A DNA stretch of 64,000 nt from Stomoxys calcitrans (GCF_963082655.1 NC_081552.1:129241494-129305493), one strand, 5' to 3'; positions 43,563 through 55,734 are shown, numbered from the stretch's first letter. Notes: generated from the sequence alone by a model not told the origin. A program made the numbers and translations.

Positions 43563-45055
43563 ACCCACCACCGAAGGATTGGGTATATTCATTTTGTCAT
43601 TCCGTTTGCAACACATCGAAATATCCATTTCCGACACTATAAAGTATATATATTCTTGATCAGCGTAAAAATCTAAGACGATCTAGACATGTCCGTCCGT
43701 CTGTCCGTCTGTCTGTTGAAATCACGGTACAGTCTTTAAAAATAGAGATATTGAGCTGAAATTTTGCACAGATTCTTTTTTTGTTCATAAGCAGGTTAAG
43801 TTCGAAGATGGGCTATATCGGACTATATCTTGGTATAGCCCCCAAATAGACCGATCCGCCGATTTAGGGTCTTATGCCCATAAAGCCACATTTATTATCC
43901 GATTTTGCTGAAATTTGGGACAGTGAGTTGTGTTAGGCCCTTCGATGTCCTTCGTCAATTTGGCTCAGATCGGTTTAGATTTGGATATAGCTGTCATATA
44001 GACCGATCCTCCGATTTAGGGTCTAAGACCCATAAAAGCCACATTTATTATCCGATTTTGCTGAAATTTGGGACAGTGAATTGTGGAAGACCCATCGATA
44101 TCCTTCGTTAATTTGGCTCAAATCGGTTTAGATTTGGATATAGCTGCCATATAGATCGATCCTCCGATTTATGGTGTAAGGCCCATAAAAGCCACATTTA
44201 TTATCCGATTTTGATGAAATTTGGGACAGTGAGTTGTGTTAGGCCCTTTGACATATTTCTTCAATTTGGTCCAGATCAGTTCAGATTTAGATATAGCTGC
44301 CATATAGACCGATATCTAGGTTTTAGGTTTTGGGGCCATAAAATGCTCATTTATTGTCCGATGTCGCCGAAATTTGTAACAGTGAGTTAAGTTAAGCCCC
44401 TTGACATACTTCTGCAATATCGCACAGATCCGTCCAGATTTGGATATAGCTGCCATATAGACCGATATCTAGGTTTTAGGTTTTGGGGCCATAAAAGACG
44501 CATTTATTGTCCGATGTTGCTGAAATTTGACACAGTGAGTTTGGTTAGGCTCTTCAACGTCCTTCTTCAATTTTGCCCAGATCGGTGCAGATTTGCATAT
44601 AGCTGCCCTATAGACCGATCTCTCGATTTAAGGTTTTGGGCCCACAAAAGAGGCATTGTGCTTTAAATTAGACTCTTCGACATTTTTATGCAACTTGGCC
44701 CAAATCGGTCCAGATTTGGTTATGGCTGTCATGTAGACCGATATCTCGATTTAAAGTCTTGGCCCCATAAAAGGCGAATTTATAAGCCGATTTCACTGAA
44801 ATTTGACACAGTGACTTATGTTAGGCTTTTTGACATCCGTGTCGTATATGGTTCAGATCGGTTTATTTTTAGATATAGCTACTGTACTTATTAGTATTTT
44901 GTCCAAATCGGAACATATTTTGATATAATTGATATGGGACATAAGTAACGAAATTTTCACCGAATTTTGATGAAAGGTGGTTCACATATATACCCGAGGT
45001 GGTGGGTATCTAAAGTTCGACCCGGCCGAACTTAACGCTTTTTTCCTTGTTTTTT
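43563..45055 (+). mobile_element. HINE family 2 copy a
   Basis: Left end TTACCCACCACCGAAGGATT, conserved ATAAAGTATATATATTCTTG and GATCAGCGTAAAAATC, GTCY tract 43689-43714, about seven ~150-bp monomers (GATATAGCTGCCATATAGAC, CCGATTTAGGGTCTTAGG, CATTTATTATCCGATTTTGC), then GAGGTGGTGGGTAT and a hairpin TTCGACCCGGCCGAACTTAA. Same order as family 1 with different sequence, and closest to Drosophila INE-1. Confidence 0.85.
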
Positions 45056-45217
45056 TTTTTGAAAATAGTATATTTTGGTACCAAAACTTTCAAAACGGCT
45101 CATTTTTTGCATCTTGAGCTAAAGCTCTGAAATTTGGGATACAGGTACACCTTGACAGTACATTCAGCGGCATACGTATTTTGACAAACTCATCTTCGAA
45201 AAGTTTAGCTTACAGAA
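45056..45217 (+). repeat. GTAC-type repeat scrap
   Basis: TTTGGTACCAAAACTTTC, GAGCTAAAGCTCTGAAATTT and GGTACACCTTGACAGTA match the 52-kb array. It separates two family 2 HINEs. Confidence 0.6.
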
Positions 45218-46409
45218 ATTTACCAACCACCGAAGGATGGGGGTATATTCATTTTGTCATTCCGTTTGCAACACATCGAAATATCCATTTCCGACCCTAT
45301 AAAGTATATACATTCTTGATCAGCGTAAAAATCTAAGACGATCTAGCCATGTCCGTCCGTCTGTCTGTTGAAATCACGCTACAGTCGTCAAAAATAGAGA
45401 TATTGAGCTGAAATTTTGCACAGATTCTTTTTTTGTCCTTAAGCAGGTTAAGTTCGAAGATGGGCTATATCGGACTATATCTTAATATAGCCCCCATATA
45501 GACTGATCCACCGATTTAGGGTCTGAGGCCCATAAAAGCCACATTTATTACCCGATTTCGCTAAAATTTGGGGCAGTGAGTTGTGTTAGGCCCTTCGACA
45601 TCCTTCGTTAATTTGGCGTAGATCGGTTCCGATTTGGATATAGCTGCCATATAGACCGTTCCTCCGATTTAGGGTCTTAGGCCCATAAAAGCCACATTTA
45701 TTATCCGATTTTGCTGAAATTTGGGACAATGAATTGTGTTAGGCTCTTCGACATCCTTCATTAATTTGGCGTAGATCAGTTCCGATTTGGATATAGCTGC
45801 CATATAGACCGATCCTCCGATTTAGGGTCTTAGGCCCATAAAAGCCACATTTATTATCCGATTTTACTGAAATTTGGGACAGTGAGTTGTGTTAGGCTCT
45901 TCGACATCTTTCTTCAATTTGGCCCAGATCGGTTCAGATTTGGATATAGCTGTCATATAGACCGATTTCTTGATTTAAGGATTTGTGCCCATAAAAAGCT
46001 CATTTATTGTCCGATGTCGCCGAAATTTGGGACAGTGTGTTATGTTAAGCCCCTTGACATACTTCTGCAATATCGCACAGATCGGTCCAGATTTGGATAT
46101 AGCTGCCATGTAGACCGATATCTCGATTTAAAGTCTTGGCGCATTTATAATCCGATTTCATTGAAATTTCGGTCAGTGACTTATGTTAGGCTTTTCGACA
46201 TCCGTGTCGTATATGGTTCAGATCGGTTTATTTTTAGATACAGCTACTGTTCTTTGGTCCAAATCGGAACATATTTTGATATAACTGATATGGGATATAA
46301 GGTATGCAATTTTCACCGAATTTTGATGAAAGGTGGTTTACATATATACCCGAGCTGGTGGGTATCCAAAGTTCGGCCCGGCCGAACTTAACGCCTTTTT
46401 ACTTGTTTT
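45218..46409 (+). mobile_element. HINE family 2 copy b
   Basis: Same architecture as copy a: ACCAACCACCGAAGGATGGG, conserved block, short GTCY tract (45352-45368), monomers with ~150-bp period (for example 45655 and 45807), CGAGCTGGTGGGTATCCAAA and TTCGGCCCGGCCGAACTTAA. Confidence 0.85.
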
Positions 46410-46440
46410 AAATAAAATTAAAATTTTCTAATATGAATTT

Positions 46441-46782
46441 TTAGAATGTGATAGGATTCTGAAAAATTAAGTAAAACAATGGCCGCCATTTAGGATAAGA
46501 TATGACAAAGAGTTGGCTCAGTAGTGCCTTAAGTACATGACACATATTACGGGCGTGGAAACTTGGTCCAAATGAATTGAAGAATGGAGTAAGGTGAAAT
46601 TTTGATACATTTTTTAATGAAATTTCACTTCCCTCTAGTGATAGATTTGTTGGCGGGTCACTTACTTTACGGCCAGGCAATGCTCTTTGCCATAAAAGAC
46701 CAATTCCTTCTATTAGATTGCCAAATTCATTAAACTCTTCGCCACCATGTCCAGATCTAAAAAATTTAACAGGTTTTATGAC
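46441..46782 (-). CDS. Exon-like open frame, unidentified
   Basis: Open for 113 codons between stops at 46783-46785 and 46441-46443. Translation includes SGHGGEEFNEFGNLIEGIGL, LWQRALPGRKVSDPPTNLSL, NVSKFHLTPFFNSFGPSFHA and ALLSQLFVISYPKWRPLF. A splice-acceptor-like AAATTTTTTAG ends at 46757, just before the GHGGEEF part. No Met codon begins the stretch, so if real it is an internal or terminal exon. It does not resemble the transposons around it. I cannot name the family. It lies between two family 2 HINEs, which would fit a host intron loaded with repeats. Chance openness cannot be excluded. Confidence 0.35.
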   Translation of the reverse strand, partial: VIKPVKFFRSGHGGEEFNEFGNLIEGIGLLWQRALPGRKVSDPPTNLSLEGSEISLKNVSKFHLTPFFNSFGPSFHARNMCHVLKALLSQLFVISYPKWRPLFYLIFQNPITF

Positions 46783-46809
46783 TCATATTAGGAAATTTTA
46801 ATTTTATTT

Positions 46810-48260
46810 TTATACCCACCACCGAAGGATGGGGGTATATTCATTTTGTCATTCCGTTTGCAACACATCGAAATATCCATTTCCGACCCTATAAAGTATA
46901 TATATTCTTGATCAGCGTAAAAATCTAAGACGATCTAGACATGTCCGTCCGTCTGTCTGTTAAAATCACGCTACATTCTTCAAAAATAGAGATATAGAGC
47001 TGAAACTTTGCACAGATTCTTTTTTTGTCCATAAGCAGTTTAAATTCGAAGATGGGCTATATCGGACTTTATCTTGATATAGCCCCATATAGACCGATCC
47101 GCCGATTTAGGGTCTTAAGACCAAAAATGCCACATTTATTATCCGATTCGCTGAAATTTGGGACAATGAATTGTGTTAGGCCCTTCAACATCCTTCGTCA
47201 ATTTGGCCCAGCTCGGTTTAGATTTGGATATAGCTGCCATATAGACCGATCCTCTAATTTAGGGACTTAGGGCCACAAAAGTCACATTTATTATCCGATT
47301 TTGATGAAATTCGGGACAGGAAATTCCGTTAGGTCCATAGACATCCTTCGTCAATTTGGCCCAGATCGGTCCAGACTTGGATATAGCTGCCATATAGACC
47401 GATCAGCAGATTTAGGGTCTTAGGCCCATAAAAGCCAAATTTATTATACGATTTTGCTGAAGTTTGGTACAGTGAGTTGTCTTAGGCCCTTCGACATCTT
47501 TCTTCAATTTGGCCCAGATCGGTTTAGATTTGGAATAGCTGCCATATAGACCGATTTCTTGATTTAAGATTTTGGGCCCATTAAATGCTCATTTATTGTC
47601 CGATGTCGCCGAAATTTGGAACAGTGAGTTAAGTTAAGCCCCTTGACATACTTCTGCAATATCGCACAGATCCGTCCAGATTTGGATATAGCTGCCATAT
47701 AGACCGATATCTAGGTTTTAGGTTTTGGGGCCATAAAAGACGCATTTATTGTCCGATGTCGCTGAAATTTGACACAGTGAGTTTGGTTAGGCTCTTTAAC
47801 GTCCTTCTTCAATTTTGCCCAGATCGGTGCAGATTTGCATATAGTTGCCCTATAGACCGATCTCTCGATTTAAGGTTTAGGGCTCATAAAAGAGGCATTT
47901 ATTGTCCGATTTCGCCGAAATTTGGGACAGTGCTTTGTGTTAGGCTTTTCGACATGTTTATGCAACTTGGCCCAAATCGGTCCAGATTTGGATATAGCTG
48001 CCATGTAGATCGATATCTCGATTTAAAGTCTTGGCCCCATAAAAGGCGCATTTATAATCCGATTTCACTGAAATTTGACACAGCGACTTATGTTTGGCTT
48101 TTCGACATCCGTGTCGTATATAGTTCAGATCGGTATGAGGTATATGAGTATAAGGTATGAAATTTTCACCGAATTTTGATGAAAGGTGGTTTACATATAT
48201 ACCCGAGTTGGTGGGTATCCAAAGTTCGGCCCGGCCGAACTTAACGCCTTTTTACTTGTT
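46810..48260 (+). mobile_element. HINE family 2 copy c
   Basis: ATACCCACCACCGAAGGATG at left, conserved block, very short GTCY tract (46945-46960), seven or more monomers, GAGTTGGTGGGTATCCAAAG and TTCGGCCCGGCCGAACTTAA hairpin, ending CTTGTTT. The last monomer is truncated (GATCGGTATGAGGTATATGA). Confidence 0.85.
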
Positions 48261-48744
48261 TACTATACATTCGTTTAACTTTAAAGTTATAACACAAAAA
48301 AAAAAACAAAAAACTTTTATGATGAGAAAAAAATGCACACTTTTTTACACACTTAATTATCTTGATATTTTTTATTCGTCTAGCCACGCCACTTTGTGTT
48401 TGTATGTGATAGAAACTAGACATTTATTTGATTCATTCGCACTTCTTTCGCATTACATATGTGTGAAAGGCAACACAATATAATCTTGGTCAATACACTA
48501 AATAACAATTTAATTCGTACAATTAAAAATAGGTTCGACGTATGCCCTATTTAACAATCACTTGCCGTGATAAAAAAACATGTGGAGTTAAAGCAATTAA
48601 CACCTTGTTTGAAAAGATTTTTATAAGTGAATACCATTTTTAATCGGTCAAAGTTAGTTCTATATTTTTCTGTCAAATATTTAGGATTGAGTCGAAATGG
48701 GGCCTGCCATATGTGAGATAATGCTATACATATAAATCAAAACT
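48261..48744. other. No recognisable feature
   Basis: AT-rich DNA with poly-A stretches, no repeat shared with the rest of the window, and no supported coding sequence. Confidence 0.5.
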
Positions 48745-48789
48745 AGAGGACAAAGTAGGCCGGGGGGTTTACCAGATCGTTGATCACAG

Positions 48790-49110
48790 GTGAGGCATTT
48801 GGTAAATGATCGGGTTATCGCACATGTATTGAACTCTGAAGGGGGTCAAACCATGCGGATTATGAGCTGTGTGTATAGAGGGGACATCTTAACGCTTCGC
48901 TTTGCGTCAGCGGAATGTATTGACAGCGTCAAAAAGCTCGTAGGAGGTATCTATACTCCCTGGGGCGCAAAGCTCGACTTTGTTAGAAAGATCGACATCT
49001 CACAGCTCACAAATGTGACGGTCTTCATCAAGTATGAGGGCTGTGAAAATCGCGGCGGAACGATTGGTGGAAGTGCTATACAAACAAATCCAAGAGTTGG
49101 TCGTGGATAA
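48790..49110 (+). pseudogene. LINE B ORF1-like fragment
   Basis: A 106-residue open frame with MRIMSCVYRGDILTLRFASA, ECIDSVKKLVGGIYTPWGAK and VTVFIKYEGCENRGGTIGGS, just upstream of the LINE B ORF2 start. Layout of alternating hydrophobic strands and a charged segment suits an ORF1 RNA-binding type domain, but I see no diagnostic knuckle. Function is inferred only from position. Confidence 0.45.
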
Positions 49111-49381
49111 ATGGGAGGTTTCCACAGGGAAGAGAAGAAGGAAGGAACTCTCCTTGCCGTGGGCATTGATCAAGTCTCCGTGACAAGTTTGAAGACTAAA
49201 GGCATGGATGCTACGGGGCCAAGACCGTCTTATTCAAGATTGGGAAGACTAGGATAGACAAATATCCTCACATTGAGCCATCAGGCGGTGCAGTGGCAGA
49301 ACACTCAATACTGCCTACCGAATAGGGGGCCGACGACGCGACAATCATCGTCTCTCTCAATATTGGGAAGACACGCACTAC

Positions 49382-49494
49382 CAATGATTGAGGTCATCCA
49401 AATAAACCTCCACCAGTGCGAGACAGCTACCCATGCTCTGAAGGAGAAAATCAGCAAAGGCAAGATTTATATTGCATTAATTCAACAGCCGTAG
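49382..49494 (+). pseudogene. LINE B endonuclease N-terminus
   Basis: MIEVIQINLHQCETATHALK, then EKISKGKIYIALIQQP and a stop. The NLHxC and ALIQEP motifs (here IQQP, with Glu changed to Gln) start the apurinic-type endonuclease of R1/LOA-like LINEs. The rest of the domain is deleted, with linker sequence appearing by 49593. Confidence 0.7.
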
Positions 49495-49592
49495 ACGACC
49501 CGGAATATTATTCTATGCTAACTCTGGTACTCGATCGAGGACCTGCGTTATTTGTCATAGAAGTTTAAATTATATATCATTGTGTACATTAT

Positions 49593-49993
49593 GTGTATTA
49601 CACACGGCTCAAGGAATACAATAAGACTAGAGAGGCAAAACGTTCCTTCTGGAAGCTTTTCTGCGGCCAGGTGAATAGCATTAATGACGCCGCCAAGATG
49701 AAAAAGTTTCTCTCAAAACTCCACCTCCAAACCGAAACGCTAGTAGACGACATGGGAGTGAGAGCAGAGACATCGGTGGACATGTTGAGGATTTGAATAA
49801 AAACGCATTTTGCACGGGACTCATGGAGACACCGGAATCTGGGAATTATGAGATTGATCGAAGGCTTACAGAATTTACGGTAAAGGACGCCTTGAGGAGC
49901 TTCAAAGCATTTAAGTCACCCGAACCTGATGGAATAAATTCGGAGCTACAGAAAGAAGCGGACTATCTGTCACGCCATCTGTGCATAAAGTAG
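49593..49993 (+). pseudogene. LINE B linker and RT start
   Basis: First frame: EYNKTREAKRSFWKLFCGQV, DAAKMKKFLSKLHLQTETLV. Second frame: IDRRLTEFTVKDALRSFKAF and KSPEPDGINSELQKEADYL, where the RT opening motif is normally KSPGPDGI. A frameshift near 49795 separates them. Part of the RT that would prime from the nicked target. Confidence 0.75.
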
Positions 49994-50715
49994 AAGAATC
50001 CTTCGATGTCAAGACGTACACATTGGCGGTATGCACTGACATCGGCACAAGCTCTTAACAATGTGCAGACCGACATACAGGCTGAGCATATGGATAAATT
50101 GTGGGTCCCATGATATAAATATAAGGGAGAAAGTGGCACAGGGGAACATTTTATCGCCACTCCTATGGGTGACCACCATAAAGAATCTATTATGGATGCT
50201 GACTGAGGAGGGATTGAAATAGTCTGCTAAGCAGACGATGTTATGTTTCTTTTAAGGAGTAAGGATCCGAACCAGCCATGCAGAAGGGACGAAAGGGTAC
50301 TGCAAATAGCATACGACTGAGCTGGACCCTGATCTCAATGTTAACCCAGAAAAGAACGAAGTCTGCTTGTTGACTAGGCAGACAAATGTGGGCCAATTTA
50401 ACGCACCACATTTCCTCAATAGAACAATTTCGATATCATACAAGGTCAAATTCTTAGGAGTGATCTTGTATAGGAAACTGAATTGGAAGTGCCATATTTA
50501 GCAGCGTACCTAAAAGACTCACAGATGTTGGGCACTATGTAGACGGGCCGTAGGCTCGGAATGGGGCCTGAATCAGAGAAAGTCCACTGGCACTACAGTA
50601 GCGTGATTATACCAATACTTACCTACGCCTCAGTAGTTTGGTAGATTGCCATAGAGAAAAAGTGAATCGTTAGAATAATACAACAGCCCACCAGGGCACT
50701 CCAGGCATATCATAC

Positions 50716-53700
50716 CAAAATGTACTTTCTTTACCGATTGAGCTTTAGCTCTAAAATTTGGGTTAGAGATACGCTTTGAGAGTATGTACTAAGGTACTAA
50801 GACGTACAAAATGCTAATTTCTTTTCAGCTTAAGCTTCGCAAATTTCGGATACAGTTAAACCTCGACATTGGGTGCAGCATTGGGTGAAGCGAAGTGACC
50901 GGGAGTATCCTAGTCTATATGTATAAAAGAGTTGCGTGACTGACTGATTGGTGGTTGATTGACTGATCATCGCCCAGCCCAAACTGCTAAAGCTACAATC
51001 ATTCAAGCATACAATTTAGCATGAATGTTGGTTTTGGGTCGTAGGCGAGGGATAAGGCTGGATTAGGTGATATGGTGCATATTTGCCAGCGCAACGTAAC
51101 AATTTTGTTCTTGGGCTCAAATTAAAAAAAAAAGGGTTTGGTAAAACAAATTCGGAAAATCGTACCGGAAGTGCGGCAATAGTACGTTTAATACCGCAAT
51201 TGGTAATAGTTGTAACTTGCTTTGTAAACTGAAGTAGAGCTCTGAATTTTGGAACTTAGGTACACTATAGCAACCTTAACTGGGTGACTATTAGAGTTTG
51301 TGGAAATTTGTACATAACAAAGTACCAAGAGGTACGAAATGGTTGAACTTTGTACAGCGCGTATGGATAGAGTAGAATATTGAAATTTGACTTAACAGAC
51401 ATCTGGTGCATGATGATGAAGGTGAATAGAAAAAATGGAAAAATAGTAGGTATAACGGGCGAAAATGTACGTTTAGTACGACAATTGGTATCATTTGGTA
51501 CTTTCTTTACAAATGGAGCTAGAGATCTGAAATTTGGCATGTAGGTAAAACTAGAAAATATGTGGTGGGTGAACAAATGATTTATTCAAAATTCTTACAT
51601 TTTGGTAACAAAATTGGTTCTATGTGGTAATTTCTTTATAGATGGATCTAGAAGTCTGAAATTTGGCACGTAGGTACAACTAAATTAACTATTCAAAATA
51701 CGTACATTTTCGTACCAGAATGGGATCCATTTTGTACTTTCTGTTCAGATAAAGCTTGAGGTTTTAACTTTTGGCACGTAGGTACTGCTAAGAACTATAT
51801 GATGGGTGACTAAAGGTTCTGTTAAAAATTGGTAAATTTTGGTACCATTTGGTACTTTCTATTCAGATAGTGCTATTGGTCTGAATTCGGATATATAAGA
51901 AATGTATGATGGTTGCTTAAATGGTCTATTCATCATTCGCATATTTTTGTACCATTTGGTGCTTTCTTCATAGAGGGAGCTGAGTTCTGAAATTTTGGCA
52001 TATAGGTACAACTAAGAAGTATATGATGGGTGGCTAAATGATTTATTCACCTATTGCACATTTTGTTACCATTTGGTTCTTTCTTTACAGATGGAGCTTG
52101 AGGTCTGAAATTTGGTATGCAGGTACAACTAGGAAAAATATGATGGGTGACTTAATGATCTTTTCACCAGTCGTACATTATTTTACCATTTGGTACTTTC
52201 TTTACTGATGAGGTTAGAGGTCTGAAATTTGGCATCTAATTACATGAAGAAAATATGTAATGGGTGACTAAATGGTCCATTCAAAATTTATATATTTTGG
52301 TACCAAAAGTGCAAAATATTACGAAATAGATTATCTTCGCCAACAGCGAAAGGGGACTGCTAAAACTAAGCAATTTGACTAACATTATAGTCTTGACAAA
52401 AATACGACATGTTGAAGAAAACGTGGTGTAATTGGTACCTTGAAAGATGCTTTCCTTACGGATTGAGCTAGAGGTTTTAAGTTGGGGATGCTGTTAAAGC
52501 TTGAGAGTATACATTCTACGACTAGGAGTTTTTTTGGAAATTCGTATATTTATTACTTTCTTTACGGATTGAGCCTTGACAGTATTTATTGGGCCATTAG
52601 GTACTAAAACTTTCAAAATGCCTCTTTTTTTACCGATTGAGCTATAGCTCTGAAATTTAGATTCGAGGTACACTTGAGAGTATGTACCGGGCGACTAGAA
52701 GATTTGTTTTTTGAAATTCGTGCACTAAGGTACTAAAACGTACAAAATGGTACTTTCTTTACAGATTGAGCTACAACTCTCAAAATTGGGATAAATTTAC
52801 TCGGGCGAAAAGAAATTTTTTTAGTAATTCGTACACTGAGGTCCTAAATCGTAGAAAAAAGGGTATCTTCTTCGCCTCTTAAGCTTTGGGTACAGTTACA
52901 CATTTGTATTGGATGTAGCGTCGGGGTTAGCGAAGCTACCGACAAAAGAGCTCTGACTTATTGACTGAAAAAGCCCAGTCCAAACGGCTAAAGTTGAACC
53001 ATGAAAATTGCCACGTATGTGGATCTTGGGTCGTAGGAGCGTGATAAGACCGGATTTTGTGATATTCGTACGTTAACGAACTAAAAAGTACCAAATAGTT
53101 GTAGAGAACGAACGGAGAGCTATGAAATCGAAAGAGCGTCTCGAAAAATAAGATTTTGGATTTGCAAAATAGTTTCAGAAGTGTGAGAAATAGTACGAAT
53201 CGTGCCGCAATTGATACTATTTGGTTCCTTATTACGAATTGAGCTTGAGCTCTGAATTTTGGTACTTAGATACACTATGTCAATCTAAATTGGGTGACTA
53301 TATGAGTTTTTGGATAATGGTACATTAAGGTACCAAAAATATACGAAATGTGTGAACATTGAACAGGGCTAACGGATAGAGCTGGCATTTTGAAATACTA
53401 CTTAAAGGAAATTCTACAATAAAATTTCCAACAGATGCACAAAATCATGTGTAGTACGGAAGAAGTGTAATTTGTCACAGAAAGAATGTCTGTCATTACA
53501 TGCATTGGGAAAAGTACAGCTAATAGACAGGGTTGTCTAGTGTGGTTAATGTGGTAATTGTACATAGATTCGTTTTCGCTATTAATCCGATTCAAATACA
53601 ACATACCAACTCACGGCCCTTGAAGCCATCACACCTAATATGGTTGAAAAGTCTTCTAATCAAACACGAAACGCGTCCCATAGGTGGTTGGTGTGTGTTG

Positions 53701-54305
53701 CTATCTTTGACCTTCCTTTTCCATTGAGCTCGTCTCGAACGAGAAACAAAACAGGATCATGTTGCGTAAAATTGGGGGTGGGAAAAAATGTGGGGAAATG
53801 TTCCCGAATCGACAGCAAAACGTACGTTTAGTACAACATTTGGTACAAAATTACGACTATAGCACTTTACTGATAGAGCTATAGCCGCGAAATTTAGCAT
53901 GTAGGTACAACTAAGAAATATATGATGGGTGACTAATAATTTTTTCAAAATTCGTACATTTTCGTCCACAGCAAACCGCGATAACTAGAATTAAACAATT
54001 AGGTAAAAACGATGGCGAATTTTATAAAATTAAATATTCCATGGTGCTGTAATTGGTACTATTTGGTACATTCGTTACAGATTGAGATAAATCTTTCATA
54101 ACTAGGACACAGTTATACCCTGACAGTATATATTGGGAAACTAGGATAAATTCTTGAAATTCGTCTATTTCGGTACATAAACGAACAAGATTTTTCTTTC
54201 TATACGAACAGAGCTCTGAAATTTAGTAGTACATTCGGGCGACTAAAAGAATTTTTTGAAATTCGTACATGTAGGTACTAAAACGGTACTTTCTTAATAG
54301 ATTGA
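50716..54305 (+). repeat. GTAC-rich tandem-monomer element, about two copies
   Basis: Monomers of ~120 bp with CATTTGGTACTTTCTTTACA, GAGGTCTGAAATTTGGCA and GTAGGTACAACTA. Head-like segments occur at 50930-51150 (GACTGACTGATTGGTGGTTG then GCCCAGCCCAAACTGCTAAA) and at 52960-53160 (CCCAGTCCAAACGGCTAAAG), and tail-like segments with CATTGGGTGAAGCGAAGTGA at 50880 and GTAGCGTCGGGGTTAGCGAA at 52915. So two units lie in direct order. No protein frame is supported. The family name is unknown to me. Confidence 0.7.
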
Positions 54306-54850
54306 CCTGTTTACTTGGACAGGAAACTGAATTGGAAGTGTCACATTCAGGAGCGTACTGAGAAGGCTCACAGATGTTAGGCAATATTTAGACGAGTATA
54401 GTCCACTGGCTCTACAAGAGCGTGATTAGACCAATACTTACTTACGCCTCAGTAGTTTGGTGGACTGCTATGGAGAAAAAGTGTAACATAAGGGCCATAC
54501 AACAGGTTCAGAGAACATGTTGTCTTGGCATAGGCGGAGCGATGAGGACCACGCCCACTAGGGCACTGGAGACTATTCTAGATATCCCACCATTGACATA
54601 CAGATTGACATACAGATTAAGTGTGAGGCAACCAATGCGGCTATGAGACTTAAGGCGTTAGGATTGGATTGCGGATGGGAGCAGCTCATACCATTGCGGT
54701 AAAATCGAGGCGACTATAGGAAAACTGGAAGGGAGGGGAGAGGTTTCCGATCGGATACCTGAGATGAACCTTGAAGTCGAGTGCGACGCACTGCTGCCAT
54801 CGGCACAGTCTTGGATTGACTGAACCCTAGTATTACCATCTGGAAGATCA

Positions 54851-55266
54851 TATTACACGGATGGATCAAAGCTAGAGGACAGAGTGGGCCTGGAAGTGTA
54901 CATTGAAAACCCAGGGACTGACATCTGTTTTAGAATGCCTGACCATAATACGATCCTGCAGGCGGAGATCCGGGCGATCACGGAATGCGTTAGGTGGATG
55001 TCGCGAGGACGTCGTGTGTGTACATCTTTACGGACAGTAAAGTTGCCATAAGGGCAATAGCAACCAGAATGGTAAGGTCATGAACAGTCTTGCAGTGTAA
55101 GAAAGAGTTTAACTCCTTCTCTGAGGATGGCAAAATCCGCATCGTTTGGGTGCGGGGCCATAAGGGAGTAAGGGGGAATGAAAGAACAGATGATTTGGCG
55201 GTGAAGGCCAGAGGACTGCCGTCAATAAACTTGGCTAACCCGAAGCCTAACAGGTCGACGCTGTCC
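54851..55266 (+). pseudogene. LINE B RNase H
   Basis: YYTDGSKLEDRVGLEVYIEN, ILQAEIRAITECVRWM, a frameshift, FTDSKVAIRAI-type sequence, then IRIVWVRGHKGVRGNERTDD and LAVKARGLPS. The four acidic positions (TDGS, QAEI, TDSK, TDDLA) can all be found but in different frames. The domain removes RNA from the hybrid during LINE integration. Confidence 0.8.
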
Positions 55267-55483
55267 AAGTTAAGGGCGTGGGCGGCGAATGCGCATGCAA
55301 TCCTGTGGAACAGCGAAACGGTCGGTAGAACGGCGAAGATTCTATGGGGGATCCAGGTCGTTAGAAGTCGACGCTATTACTGAACGAAGGTAAGAAGGAG
55401 GTTACTATAGCTATTGGTATAATGACGGGACACATAGGACTACGAGCTCACTTATATAAAACCGGTACGGCAAGTGATAGCAT

Positions 55484-55550
55484 GTGTAGGGCATGCGGGG
55501 AAGATGACGAGACGTTGGAGCATTTCCTTTGTCATTGCCTGGCTTGCGCG
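55484..55550 (+). pseudogene. LINE B C-terminal Cys/His knuckle
   Basis: CRACGEDDETLEHFLCHCLA: CxxC followed by H and C, the zinc-knuckle-like tail placed after RNase H in R1/LOA-like LINEs; also visible in copy 1 (ACGKDDEMLEHFLRH), where the final Cys positions are lost. Confidence 0.65.
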
Positions 55551-55734
55551 TCTAACAGACACTATACCACACATAAATTAACTTAGAGGAGTGGCATGGA
55601 AAACAATTAAGGATTTTGTAAGTAGCACGGAATTCATAACTTAGATTTTCATTTTCGAGGTTACTTTTTAGTTTTTAGAGCGCACAATAAGCCGAAATTT
55701 TCGGCCGACTGTTGCAACATACTACAGTTAGGTT

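Larger units (their letters stand above)
48745..50715 (+). mobile_element. LINE family B copy 2 (ORF1 end to RT)
   Basis: Includes an ORF1-like frame (48790-49110), the start of ORF2 (about 49380), a largely deleted endonuclease, linker and RT start (49593-49993), decayed RT with AEKNEVCLLTRQTNVGQF-like sequence, and IPILTYASVVW near 50610. It stops at 50715 where GTAC-type repeats begin. About 250 bp (50460-50710) overlap in content with the start of copy 3, so they are two separate copies. Confidence 0.8.
54310..55690 (+). mobile_element. LINE family B copy 3 (RT end, RNase H, tail)
   Basis: Begins in the post-palm RT region (RPILTYASVVWWTAMEKKC, 54420-54480), then RNase H (54851-55266) and a Cys/His tail (55484-55540), and the 3' region AATTAAGGATTTTGTAAGTA as in copy 1 and the 28.5-kb insertion. 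Stops at several points. Confidence 0.85.

Noticed and set aside
50716..54305. Possible CRISPR-like or clustered direct repeats
   Set aside because: Units are ~120 bp, degenerate and contiguous without unique spacers; this is eukaryotic tandem-repeat DNA.
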